A DNA stretch of 64,000 nucleotides, taken from contig NZ_JBIWEX010000003.1 of the NCBI RefSeq assembly GCF_044762745.1, positions 62,001-126,000 on the forward strand. Direction: 5' to 3'. A program made the position numbers and the translations under genes. Positions 52,871 through 61,867 of this stretch are shown piece by piece. Position 1 is the stretch's first letter. Each line of letters begins with the position of its first letter. This stretch comes from Psychrobacillus sp044762745 (lineage in GTDB: Bacteria > Bacillota > Bacilli > Bacillales_A > Planococcaceae). The notes below the pieces were generated by a model, which worked only from the letters and a program-made list of their open reading frames with translations, did not search any database and was not told where the DNA came from.

Positions 52871-52910
52871 AATATCATAAAGACCGATAAGCTTCGGCCT
52901 TTATGATATT
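52871..52910 (-). terminator. Terminator after nupN copy 2
   Basis: AATATCATAAAG-a-CCGA / TCGG-c-CTTTATGATATT, one mismatch, 6-nt loop. It is homologous to the hairpin at 50447-50480; 11 bp from the stop. Confidence 0.8.
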
Positions 52911-52921
52911 AGAAAAACAAA

Positions 52922-54001
52922 TTATTCTACTGTTTCAGGAACAGTGATTTCGCCATCAATGATTTTTTTAGAGAATTCTTCGATTTGGTCTAGAATATCT
53001 TGTGGGATAGCTCCGCGAGAGTCAGCAAGCTGGACCCCTTTTTCTGCTAGACCATAAGTTACTGTTTTCCCACCAGGGAAGTTTCCAGCCATTGCTTCTT
53101 TTGCAATTGTTTGTACTGCAACGTCTACACGTTTTTGCATGGAAGTAAGTGTAATGTTAGTATCACCTACAGCACCTTCATCATATTGGTCGGAGTCAAC
53201 TCCGATTACCCATACTTTTGCATTCGGATCTTTTGTTTTACGTTCTTTAGCTTCCGCGAATACACCGTTACCAGTACCGCCAGCTGCGTGGAAAATAATA
53301 TCAACGCCTGAAGAATACATACGGTTAGCAGTTGTTTTACCAAGAGCTGCATCATCAAATTTACCTGTATATTGAACATCAACCTTGATGCTTGGATCTA
53401 CAGCTTTTACACCTTCAACGAAACCTGCATGGAAACGTTCGATAACTGGAATTTCCATCCCACCAACGAAACCTACATGCTTCGTTTCTGACATTAATGC
53501 AGCTGCAACACCCGCTAAGAAAGAACCTTCTTGCTCTTTAAACATTACAGAAGCAACATTTGGTTTATCAACAATAGAGTCGATTATAGCAAGTTGTGCT
53601 TCTGGTTGTTGGTCTGCAATAGTACCAATTGGCTCTTCCATTAAGAAACCGATTCCATAAACAACATCGAAATCACGACGTACTAAGCTATTTAAGTTTG
53701 TGAGATAATCAGCGTCTGAACCAGATTGAAGGTAATCGTAGCCACCGTCACCTTTTTTAAGGCCATTTTCTTTACCGAATGCTTCAATACCTTCCCATGC
53801 TAATTGGTTGAAAGATTTATCATCTACTCCACCAACGTCCGTTACCATAGCGATAGAGAAATCTTTTGTTTCTGTAGTTCCAGTATCTGCACCTTCTGAA
53901 CCTGTTGTTGCTTTTTCATCGTCTTTTGTACCACAAGCTCCAAGGATAGTACCGGCAGCTAATACAAGTGATAGACCTAAACCAAATTTACGTTTTGTCA
54001 A
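52922..54001 (-). CDS. BMP-family nucleoside-binding lipoprotein, copy 2
   Basis: 359 aa from TTG 54001 behind GGAGG. Same architecture as copy 1: lipobox LGAC, TDVGGVDDKSFNQ, GIGFLMEEP, HAAGGTGNGVFAEA. The two copies are nearly identical over a central block (from IPVIERF to WVIGVDSDQY, three differences seen in about 85 residues). They differ much more in the block before it (PEAQLAIIDSIVDKPNVASV against PDNKFVILDGVADKPNVVSV). No transporter genes follow directly; it must share NupOPQ or act as a spare receptor with different affinity. Confidence 0.9.
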   Translation of the reverse strand: MTKRKFGLGLSLVLAAGTILGACGTKDDEKATTGSEGADTGTTETKDFSIAMVTDVGGVDDKSFNQLAWEGIEAFGKENGLKKGDGGYDYLQSGSDADYLTNLNSLVRRDFDVVYGIGFLMEEPIGTIADQQPEAQLAIIDSIVDKPNVASVMFKEQEGSFLAGVAAALMSETKHVGFVGGMEIPVIERFHAGFVEGVKAVDPSIKVDVQYTGKFDDAALGKTTANRMYSSGVDIIFHAAGGTGNGVFAEAKERKTKDPNAKVWVIGVDSDQYDEGAVGDTNITLTSMQKRVDVAVQTIAKEAMAGNFPGGKTVTYGLAEKGVQLADSRGAIPQDILDQIEEFSKKIIDGEITVPETVE

Positions 54002-54048
54002 AATGAAAACCTCCGTTAATTTTCTTATTAGCAGGAATTTAAACCATT

Positions 54049-54762
54049 TTACACCCTTTTCCGAACAACATGAAAGCTAAATTTATATGCTCGAAAATAA
54101 TCTTTCTAATACAAAACCACACGATCATATTCGTCATAGTGAAGTTGTTTTAACACAAGTAAAGAAGTTTCCGGTTCACAATTCAAAGTTGGTGAAGCAA
54201 CTCTATGGTATCCAACAGGGACTATAAACGAGACCGTATGAATACACGTGTGTCTCCAGATTCCTACAATGCAGTAAAAATAGAACCTTCTTCTCTAATG
54301 AGAAATTCATTAGGTAAGTAATTCTTTGGAACTTTATCGATACAATACACAGCTGGATCTCCATTTGCAGTACGGACTCGTTCCATTGAAATAATCGATT
54401 ACTCTTCTTTAGAATGGAAGCGCTTAATATCTTCTTCAATTGGAAGCGATTGCATCGAACTCAAATAAACAGTACCAGATTCCATGCCCGCACTTCGAAT
54501 CATAGAAGAAAAACTCGAAAGCTAATCAAAACCCGACGCGAAGACGGGTTTTGAATTAACAAAAGTCCCGACTCCATGTCGTCTGACAATTACATTTTCT
54601 TCTTCCAATGAACGTAGAGCCTCTCTTAAAGTTGCACGACTAACGCCTAGTGATTTTGCTAATTCAATTCAGAAGGAAGCTTTTCCTTTCCCTTGAAATG
54701 TTTTCTTTGATACGATCAATCACTTGAAGATATAAAGGACAATGTTCTACTTTTATTGTCAT
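54049..54762 (-). pseudogene. Decayed second copy of the nupR GntR gene
   Basis: Alignable over its whole length with the intact copy at 51610-52338 but ruined. A deletion and frameshift lie in the winged helix (after VIDRIKENIS), with several in-frame stops further on (for example where the intact copy has GIEQLSS and DEQSIISM). Promoter and operator-like sequence upstream are kept. Frames within it, such as 54203-54439, are remnants. The 54763-54917 gap before spoIIIE holds only its promoter region. Confidence 0.92.
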
Positions 54763-54786
54763 ATAAAAACACCACTATTTTTTGAG

Positions 54787-54800
54787 ATCGGACCTCTGAT
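54787..54800. promoter_or_regulatory. Likely NupR operator, copy 2
   Basis: ATCGGACCTCTGAT differs at one base from the copy 1 palindrome. It lies upstream of the dead GntR copy, so nupN copy 2 may still be controlled in trans by the intact regulator. Confidence 0.45.
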
Positions 54801-54917
54801 GTAAAACATTCCTACTAATCAGTCATACTATAACACTTTAAAAGTTCAAAATAAATACTTTTATTAATTTATTAACTATTGACTTTACATAAACTTTATC
54901 TATTTGTAATCTTTTTG

Positions 54918-57212
54918 TCATATAGAATCAGGATCTACAGCGTTTTTTGAGATAAGTACTTGACGTGGCTTACTTCCTTCATAAGGTCCTACTATTCCAC
55001 CCATTTCGAGTTGATCGATGATTCTTGCGGCTCTTGAATAGCCTACTCTAAACCGTCTTTGGATTAGAGACACCGATGCAGTTTGCATATCTGTTACTAA
55101 TTGAGCAGCATCGTCATAAAGCTCGTCCCTATCTACTTGTTCTTGAGATTCTTCCACTTCATCTGGAATCATCTCTTCCTGATAATTTGCTTTTTGCTGT
55201 TCAATGACAAAGTCTACCATACGCTCTACTTCAGCGTCAGACAAATAAGCCCCTTGCACACGAACTGGTTTTGAACTTCCAGCTGGTAAAAATAGCATAT
55301 CACCACGACCTAAAAGTTTTTCTGCTCCTCCCATATCGAGTATTGTGCGGGAATCGATCGCAGAAGACACAGCGAACGCAATTCTGGAAGGAATATTTGC
55401 TTTTATAATCCCTGTAATAACGTCCACGCTCGGTCTTTGTGTCGCAATGATCAAATGAATTCCAGCAGCACGTGCCATTTGTGCCAAACGCGTGATGGAA
55501 TCTTCTACATCATTGGATGCAACCATCATTAAATCCGCTAACTCATCCACAATTACAACGATATATGGAAGCTTCGGATGTTTTTCTTCGTTTTCTTCGT
55601 TCCATTTGTCAATATACTCATTATAGCCTTCCATATTTCGTGTACCAGTATGCGAGAACAACTCATATCGTCGTTCCATTTCCGAAACGATTTTTTTCAG
55701 TGCTTGTGATGCTTTTCGAGGATCCGTAACAACTGGAGCAAGTAAATGCGGTATTCCATTATATACATTTAACTCTACCATTTTCGGATCGATCATCATC
55801 ATTTTCACTTCATGTGGCTTTGCTCTCATCATAATACTTGTAATGATTCCGTTGATGCAGACACTTTTTCCGCTTCCAGTTGAACCCGCTACTAATAGAT
55901 GGGGCATTTTGTTTAATTGTGCAAGCACTGCTTGTCCTGTTACGTCACGGCCAAATCCTATGAGTAGTTTTAAATTCGGTTTATTATTTTCTTCCGCTTC
56001 TAAAACTTCTCTCAAGCTGACGATGGCAACTTCTGTGTTCGGTACTTCTATCCCAATAGCAGATTTACCAGGAATAGGCGCTTCAATACGAATATCTCTT
56101 GCAGCAAGCGCTAGCGCTAAATCATCATGTAAACTGACAATCCGACTTACTTTTACCCCAACATCAGGCAGTACTTCGTATTTTGTCACTGCCGGCCCTA
56201 AATGTACTTGCGTTACTTTTGCTTTAACGCCAAAGCTTAAAAACGTTTTTTCTAGTTTTTGTGCATTTGCTTGAAGTGCATTTAACTCGCCACTTTGGTC
56301 ACTATGTTCGGGTGCATCTAATAATGTAATCGGAGGTAATTGATAATCCTCATTTTCTACTTCTTCTGTTTCCATATTAATCTCGATTGGATCGGTTATT
56401 TCTTCTGGTTCAACTTTTTCTTCTTTTCTTACGATCCGTTCTGTAAAGGCGGAAATGATAGGTGCTGTAACTTGTTCTACCTCTTGTTCTCTAATCGTAA
56501 GGATCTCCTCGTGGACGGTCACCGCTTCCTCTTGTAACGTTTCTTTCTTCGAACGTCTTCCTGTCTTTTTAGTTGGTGCTGGTTTTTTCTTTTTCTTTTT
56601 CTTTCGATTGACTACTTTTTCTCTAAGTATTGGTGCTATTTCAATTACTAACGGTACAAGCGCTTTTCCAGTCCATAAAATAATTCCTATTAATAACAAT
56701 AGCCATCCAGCAATCTTAGCTCCAGCAGAATCAAACAAAACATGAAAAGCTGCAAATAAAATAGCCCCTATTATACCACCGCCAAGCGAACTCGTTTGAT
56801 TTGTTATACCTCCACTTTCCACTAACACACGATAACTTTCCCTTAAAATTGAATTTGTCATTAATCCTTTTCCTTCAAATAACTGTTGAAAAAGTGCTAA
56901 ATGACTAAATAGCAATAAACTACTTAATATAAACCCACTTCCCAATAAGAGACGGTGATTCCATGCTGGGAAGGTTTGCTTCATCATAATGATAAGTGCA
57001 TATACGATAAATATAAAAGGAATGGCGATATGCCAATTTCCGAATAGAAAATAGCCGATATAAGCGAGTCCTCGACCGACTAGACCGTATTCAAAAAAGG
57101 AAATGATTGCTAGTCCGATTATGAGCAATCCAATTATTTCAAACATTAGTGGATGCATTGTTTGTTTTTGGGGTGCTGCTTTTTTAGTTGGTTTTCTCTT
57201 TTGTTGTGCCAA
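54918..57212 (-). CDS. spoIIIE: DNA translocase SpoIIIE/FtsK
   Basis: 764 aa from TTG 57212 (reads MAQQKRKPTKK), preferred for spacing from AGGTGAT and likeness to B. subtilis SpoIIIE; GTG 57221 is the alternative. About four membrane segments (30-180), a basic KKKKKK stretch and acidic linker (about 210-300), alpha/beta motor domains with Walker A GSTGSGKSV and Walker B VVIVDELADLMM, and a C-terminal gamma winged helix (SLIQRRFRVGYSRAAR). It pumps the chromosome through the septum in sporulation and division. Its 3' end was the source of the fragment at 52494-52760. Confidence 0.96.
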   Translation of the reverse strand: MAQQKRKPTKKAAPQKQTMHPLMFEIIGLLIIGLAIISFFEYGLVGRGLAYIGYFLFGNWHIAIPFIFIVYALIIMMKQTFPAWNHRLLLGSGFILSSLLLFSHLALFQQLFEGKGLMTNSILRESYRVLVESGGITNQTSSLGGGIIGAILFAAFHVLFDSAGAKIAGWLLLLIGIILWTGKALVPLVIEIAPILREKVVNRKKKKKKKPAPTKKTGRRSKKETLQEEAVTVHEEILTIREQEVEQVTAPIISAFTERIVRKEEKVEPEEITDPIEINMETEEVENEDYQLPPITLLDAPEHSDQSGELNALQANAQKLEKTFLSFGVKAKVTQVHLGPAVTKYEVLPDVGVKVSRIVSLHDDLALALAARDIRIEAPIPGKSAIGIEVPNTEVAIVSLREVLEAEENNKPNLKLLIGFGRDVTGQAVLAQLNKMPHLLVAGSTGSGKSVCINGIITSIMMRAKPHEVKMMMIDPKMVELNVYNGIPHLLAPVVTDPRKASQALKKIVSEMERRYELFSHTGTRNMEGYNEYIDKWNEENEEKHPKLPYIVVIVDELADLMMVASNDVEDSITRLAQMARAAGIHLIIATQRPSVDVITGIIKANIPSRIAFAVSSAIDSRTILDMGGAEKLLGRGDMLFLPAGSSKPVRVQGAYLSDAEVERMVDFVIEQQKANYQEEMIPDEVEESQEQVDRDELYDDAAQLVTDMQTASVSLIQRRFRVGYSRAARIIDQLEMGGIVGPYEGSKPRQVLISKNAVDPDSI

Positions 57213-57239
57213 CAATATCACCTGCTTTCGTTATAAGAA

Positions 57240-57360
57240 ATGCGCAAGCGCCTATGTCTGCCCTGACAGGCAAATGGGGAAAAGCGAGGAGGCAGCTCTT
57301 CAGCCACCGCAGCTTTTTTCCATTTGACCCCGTGGGGCAAGGCGCTGGAGCTGGATTGAT
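57240..57360. repeat. GC-rich intergenic palindromic repeat
   Basis: GCGCAAGCGCC ... GGCGCTGGAGCTGG ends, with inner CAGGCAAATGGGG / CCATTTGACCCCG and GAGGCAGCTCTTCAG parts forming an imperfect hairpin. It lies in the spoIIIE-rnjB gap, where B. subtilis carries tepA and ylzJ. It differs in sequence from the other repeats here. Confidence 0.6.
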
Positions 57361-57396
57361 ACTGAGTAAAAAAGCTTATACTTTCTTATCTCTTAT

Positions 57397-57435
57397 AAAA
57401 AGGGATTTCCCTCCGTTATCGGAAAGGAAATCCCT
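57397..57435 (-). terminator. Terminator after rnjB
   Basis: AGGGATTTCC (57401-57410) pairs with GGAAATCCCT (57426-57435) with an inner CCG/CGG, then CTTTTTATAAG leftwards; 12 bp from the rnjB stop. Confidence 0.88.
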
Positions 57436-57447
57436 CTATTATTCATA

Positions 57448-59115
57448 TTAATATTCCATAATAATCGGGATAATCATTGGACGGCGTTTAGTTTGTTGGA
57501 ATAAATATGAATTTAGCGTATCACGGATTTCTTGTTTTATGTTTGTCCATTCAAACGTTTCTTTATTCACATATTTTTCAACAATTGTTCGAACTAATTG
57601 CGCTGATTCCTCCATTAGTTCCTCTGATTCCCGTACATAGACGAAACCTCTTGAAAGAATTTCTGGACCAGACGCTATTTTCTTTTGAGCGCGGTTCAAT
57701 GTAACTACTACGATAAAAATACCGTCTTGAGAAAGAAGCTTACGATCACGTAAAACGATATTTCCAACATCCCCTACACCAATTCCATCAATAAGTACGT
57801 TACCAGCTTGTACTCTTCCACTCATGCGCATTTTACCATTCTTGTATTCGACAATATCCCCTTTATCCGCGATAAATATTTCTGATTTTGTCATACCAAT
57901 ATCTTGCGCTACTTTCGAGTGAGCCATTAACATACGATATTCCCCTTGAATCGGAATGAAATATTTTGGTTTCGTTAAGTTAAGCATCATTTTTAAATCT
58001 TCTTGGCTACCATGTCCGGATACATGGACATTTTTGCTAGCAGTCAATACTTTTGCGCCTACTTTTGCGATTTGGTTCATCGTTTGGTACATGCCAACTT
58101 CCATTCCTGGTGAAGGAGTGAACGTAATGAGCACAGTGTCTGTATCTTTAATTTTAATATCTTTGTGGTGTTTACGAATCATTTTTTCAAGCGCTTCTAA
58201 CGGTTCTCCTTGATTTCCAGAAACGATGATTACAACATTTTCGTCTTCATGCTTGGCAATTTCTTTTATCGAAATAAGTGTGTCTTCTTGCACTGTGAAA
58301 TACCCAAGATCCAATCCAATTTGGAACGTATTTTCTAATGTTTTTCCCGCTATCGCTACTTTTTTTCCAGTTTCAGCTGCTTTATCTAAAACTTGCTGAA
58401 TACGGATAAAATTCGATGCATATAAAGCTACTAAAATACGACCACGAGCTGCGTGGAATGTTTCGGATAGTTGATTTTCGATAACCGCTTCTGAAGTTGT
58501 ATAACCCGGTCTTTCTGCTTCCGTTGAATCGGATAAAAGAATGAATACTCCTTCTTCTCCTAGTCCAGCGATTTTAGCGATATCCGGACGATATTTTCCT
58601 TTTGCTGATTGATCAAATTTAAATTCGCCCGTGTGTATGATTGCACCTTCTGACGTATGAAAAACAATTCCAAGTGAATCTGGGATACTATGTGTTGTGT
58701 GGAAGAATGTTACATGTGTACTTTGAAAATTCATGCGACTTTTGTTTGTTACTTCAAAATATTTGACTGCTTGTTTCGTTGGAAATGCTTTTACATGCGT
58801 TTTTGCTAAAGCAATGGTCAATTTTGAACCGTAAACAGGTGCTTGAACTTTTTGCAATAAATACGAAATGGATCCAATTGCATCTTCATGTCCATGCGTT
58901 AAAAAGATCCCTTTTACTCGGTCTTTGTTTTCTTCTAAATACGTAATATCTGGAATGACGATATCAATTCCAAGCATTTCATTTTCAGGGAACATAAGTC
59001 CACTGTCTACGACAAATATTTCTTCATCTATTTCTACTACATACATTGCTTTTCCGATTTCCCCTACTCCACCGAGTGGGATAATGCGAATAAGTTCATT
59101 TTTTACTTTAACCAA
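57448..59115 (-). CDS. rnjB: Ribonuclease J2
   Basis: A 555-aa metallo-beta-lactamase/beta-CASP ribonuclease. The motif LTHGHEDAIGSISY lies at about 72-85, IVVSGNQGEPLEALEKM at the beta-CASP domain and HVSGHGSQEDLKMML later, with the C-terminal RNase J domain. In Bacillus, J2 partners RNase J1 in 5'-to-3' decay and rRNA maturation. It lies downstream of dapA as in B. subtilis. Assignment as J2 rather than J1 rests on this neighbourhood. Confidence 0.9.
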   Translation of the reverse strand: MVKVKNELIRIIPLGGVGEIGKAMYVVEIDEEIFVVDSGLMFPENEMLGIDIVIPDITYLEENKDRVKGIFLTHGHEDAIGSISYLLQKVQAPVYGSKLTIALAKTHVKAFPTKQAVKYFEVTNKSRMNFQSTHVTFFHTTHSIPDSLGIVFHTSEGAIIHTGEFKFDQSAKGKYRPDIAKIAGLGEEGVFILLSDSTEAERPGYTTSEAVIENQLSETFHAARGRILVALYASNFIRIQQVLDKAAETGKKVAIAGKTLENTFQIGLDLGYFTVQEDTLISIKEIAKHEDENVVIIVSGNQGEPLEALEKMIRKHHKDIKIKDTDTVLITFTPSPGMEVGMYQTMNQIAKVGAKVLTASKNVHVSGHGSQEDLKMMLNLTKPKYFIPIQGEYRMLMAHSKVAQDIGMTKSEIFIADKGDIVEYKNGKMRMSGRVQAGNVLIDGIGVGDVGNIVLRDRKLLSQDGIFIVVVTLNRAQKKIASGPEILSRGFVYVRESEELMEESAQLVRTIVEKYVNKETFEWTNIKQEIRDTLNSYLFQQTKRRPMIIPIIMEY

Positions 59116-59193
59116 ATCTTTTCCTCCTAATATTTACCCGACCAACATCCACTATTTTTTATTATATCGAACGACAACGATTCACACAAATAA

Positions 59194-59261
59194 AAAAAAG
59201 ACAGAAAGAAAATTAAATGCCCCGAGTGAAGGGTATCACTTTAACTTTCCTCAGTCTTTTT
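59194..59261 (-). terminator. Possible terminator between dapA and rnjB
   Basis: Outer arms AAAAAGAC / GTCTTTTT with weak inner pairs (AGTG...CACT) and a long T run leftwards. The loop is large, so this is tentative. Confidence 0.4.
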
Positions 59262-59268
59262 GGTAAAT

Positions 59269-60150
59269 TTATTTATTTTTCAAGTATTCTTCCCAAATAA
59301 GGTCAAATGCTTTTTTCTCGTCGTCTGTCATTTCTACGAGTGGTAATCGAAGAGAGCCTACTTCCACTCCCACTTTGGAAAGTGCATATTTCACTACTAC
59401 CGGATTGGGTTGTGCGAACAATCCGTTTATAACTGGTAAGATCGCTTGATGGATGTTCGCAGCCTTTTGTTGATCTCCAGCAAGAAATGCTTGTATCATT
59501 TCTTGCATATCGTTCCCAATAACATGAGATGCGACTGAAATTATTCCGGCTCCCCCAAGTGCTAATAACGGTAGAGTTAACGCATCATCTCCACTATAAA
59601 CTCTGAAGTCATCACCTGTACCAGCTAAAATTTTCGTCATTTGATCCAAATTCCCACTCGCTTCTTTTGCGATTTGAATAGATGGGATTTTACTTAAAGC
59701 GATCATGGAATCAGCTTCTAAATTTACGACCGAGCGTCCTGGAATATTGTATACAACGATCGGTAATGTTGTAGCATCTGCAATTGCTTCAAAATGCGCA
59801 ATCATTCCTCGTTGGTTTGGTTTATTGTAATACGGGGTAACAATCATCAGTGCATCCACGCCAAGTGCTTCTGCCTTTTGTGACAAGTCAATCGATGCGG
59901 CTGTATTATTACTCCCCGTTCCTGCAATGATCGGAACTCTCTTATTTACTTTTTCTACTACAAACTGTAAGAGTGCCAGCTTCTCGTCCGTTGATAATGT
60001 TGGAGACTCTCCAGTTGTTCCGCAAACAACGAGTGATTCCGTTCCAGTTTTTAGTAAATGTTCGATTAACTTTTCTGTTGCAATAAAATCAATGGATCCG
60101 TCTTCCGCAAACGGAGTAACCATTGCTGTTGAAATATGACCGATATTCAT
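59269..60150 (-). CDS. dapA: 4-hydroxy-tetrahydrodipicolinate synthase
   Basis: A 293-aa TIM-barrel lyase. The conserved GTTGESPTLS (about 44-53), Tyr in PYYNKPNQRGM and Schiff-base Lys in IAKEASGNLDQM are present. It condenses aspartate semialdehyde with pyruvate, feeding lysine, peptidoglycan and dipicolinate synthesis. It lies 4 bp after asd. The aspartokinase dapG that stands between asd and dapA in B. subtilis is missing here. Confidence 0.96.
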   Translation of the reverse strand: MNIGHISTAMVTPFAEDGSIDFIATEKLIEHLLKTGTESLVVCGTTGESPTLSTDEKLALLQFVVEKVNKRVPIIAGTGSNNTAASIDLSQKAEALGVDALMIVTPYYNKPNQRGMIAHFEAIADATTLPIVVYNIPGRSVVNLEADSMIALSKIPSIQIAKEASGNLDQMTKILAGTGDDFRVYSGDDALTLPLLALGGAGIISVASHVIGNDMQEMIQAFLAGDQQKAANIHQAILPVINGLFAQPNPVVVKYALSKVGVEVGSLRLPLVEMTDDEKKAFDLIWEEYLKNK

Positions 60151-60154
60151 TTAA

Positions 60155-61201
60155 TTACACCTCTTTTAAAATACGTTCCTCAATTAATGCTTCCGCAATT
60201 TGAATGGAGTTAAGTGCTGCACCTTTTAATAGATTATCAGATACGATCCACATGTGGAAGCCATTAGTATTAGAAGGATCTTTTCTAATACGTCCGACAA
60301 AAACATCATCTTTATCTGTTGCATAATAAGGCATCGGATATTGCTGTAGTTCCGGAGCATCTTGCAAAGTGATCCCTTTTGTATTCGCAAGTAATTGTTT
60401 CAACTCATCTACTGTTACATTCTCTTTATCTATCTCGATATAAACAGATTCCGAATGACCAGTTACGACGGGTACCCGAACACAAGTTGCCGCAATAGAG
60501 AGCCCCGGAAGTGACATAATCTTCTTCGTTTCATTCATCATTTTATGCTCTTCAAATGTAAAACCATCTTCCTCAAATACATCAATTTGTGGAATAACGT
60601 TACCTGCAATTGGATAATGCTTCTCTGCGCTTTTTACTGGTAAAATCGTTGGATTCGGATCTTTTTCTTTAATTGCTTCACTTTGTGTTATTAACTCATC
60701 GATTGCCGCTGCACCTGCACCTGAAACTGCTTGGTAAGTGGAGACTATGACTTTATTTAAACCATACTGTTTATGAATAGGTTCAAGCGCGCAAACCATC
60801 TGAATAGTGGAACAATTAGGATTAGCTATAATCCCTTGATGTGCATGTAACGCTTGTTTATTGACTTCAGGAACGACAAGTGGTGTATCTTTATCCATTC
60901 GAAATGCACTTGTATTGTCGACGACGATTGCTCCTCGACTAACTGCTTCTTTTGCTAGCCCCTTCGAGATAGAGCCACCTGCCGAAAAAAATGCAACGTC
61001 TACTCCTTCGAATGATTCTGGTGTAGCTTCCTCGAGCGTATATGTTAAACCATTAACTTCCACTTCTTTACCTGCAGATCGTTCGGAAGCTAAAAGCTTT
61101 AACTTTGAAAATGGAAAGCTTCTTTCTACTAACTTTTCGATAATTTTTTGACCGACAGCACCTGTCGCTCCTACTACTGCTACTGTATAACCTTGTGACA
61201 T
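60155..61201 (-). CDS. asd: Aspartate-semialdehyde dehydrogenase
   Basis: A 348-aa ASADH. N-terminal VVGATGAVGQKIIEKL (9-24), catalytic Cys in NPNCSTIQMV (about 128-137) and the later His in GHSESVYIEI. It reduces aspartyl phosphate to the semialdehyde, shared by lysine, threonine, methionine and dipicolinate synthesis. ATG 61201 follows AGGAGGAGA. It is followed by dapA and preceded by dpaB. Confidence 0.96.
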   Translation of the reverse strand: MSQGYTVAVVGATGAVGQKIIEKLVERSFPFSKLKLLASERSAGKEVEVNGLTYTLEEATPESFEGVDVAFFSAGGSISKGLAKEAVSRGAIVVDNTSAFRMDKDTPLVVPEVNKQALHAHQGIIANPNCSTIQMVCALEPIHKQYGLNKVIVSTYQAVSGAGAAAIDELITQSEAIKEKDPNPTILPVKSAEKHYPIAGNVIPQIDVFEEDGFTFEEHKMMNETKKIMSLPGLSIAATCVRVPVVTGHSESVYIEIDKENVTVDELKQLLANTKGITLQDAPELQQYPMPYYATDKDDVFVGRIRKDPSNTNGFHMWIVSDNLLKGAALNSIQIAEALIEERILKEV

Positions 61202-61279
61202 AAAAGCTCTCCTCCTAAAATCAAAACATATTGGCGATATTGTATCATATTATACATGAAAATACATCACTATTTATAT

Positions 61280-61867
61280 TTATGATAAATGCGTTATGAG
61301 CAGAGGCTGTAGTTGTTTTTTCTGGATGGCATGCTCCACAGTAGGTACAATACTTGTGAAATCAGCGATTAGTGAGTTTGGTTTAGAGTGAGGATTGTCT
61401 TGACCAAAAGGAATAAAATAAATATTTTTTGTAGACAAAAGCTTCATGATATTCATCCCATTTAATCCTAATGCATCGTTTGTAGATATACCTAGAACAA
61501 CTGGTTTTCCATTTCGTAATGTTGCTTTTGCAGCCATTAAAACAGGTGAATCTGTTTGCGCATTCGCCAGTTTACTAATCGAATTACCAGTCATCGGTGC
61601 AATGACCATACAGTCAAGTGGATTAGTCGGTCCAAAAGGCTCTGCTTCTACAATTTTGGAAATTACTTTACTGCCACTTGCGTATTCAATCTTTTCAATC
61701 CATTCCTCTCCTGTTCCAAACCGGGTTGCTGCTGTTAATACAGAATACGTAATAATAGGCACAACTATCGCGCCTACTTCTTTAAATTGTTTAATCATCG
61801 GTATTACTTCCTCATACGTACAATGAGATGCCGTAATACCAAGACCTATTCTAAGATCTTTCAACAC
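61280..61867 (-). CDS. dpaB: Dipicolinate synthase subunit B (SpoVFB)
   Basis: A 195-aa flavoprotein-family subunit. GLGITASHCTYEEVIPMI (8-25) and the family MVIAPMTGNSISKLANAQTD are clear. With DpaA it makes dipicolinic acid in the mother cell for spore-core accumulation. It overlaps dpaA by 17 bp. The Cys-containing N-terminal loop and the PMTGN flavin-binding-like segment match SpoVFB. Confidence 0.94.
   Translation of the reverse strand: MLKDLRIGLGITASHCTYEEVIPMIKQFKEVGAIVVPIITYSVLTAATRFGTGEEWIEKIEYASGSKVISKIVEAEPFGPTNPLDCMVIAPMTGNSISKLANAQTDSPVLMAAKATLRNGKPVVLGISTNDALGLNGMNIMKLLSTKNIYFIPFGQDNPHSKPNSLIADFTSIVPTVEHAIQKKQLQPLLITHLS

Noticed and set aside
54203..54439. 78-codon frame between nupN copy 2 and spoIIIE
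   Set aside because: It is an off-frame reading within the decayed nupR copy.
55843..56274. 143-codon open frame opposite spoIIIE
   Set aside because: It is antisense to a strongly conserved gene, has no ribosome site and reads as low-complexity Ser/Pro/Thr sequence, typical of a shadow frame.
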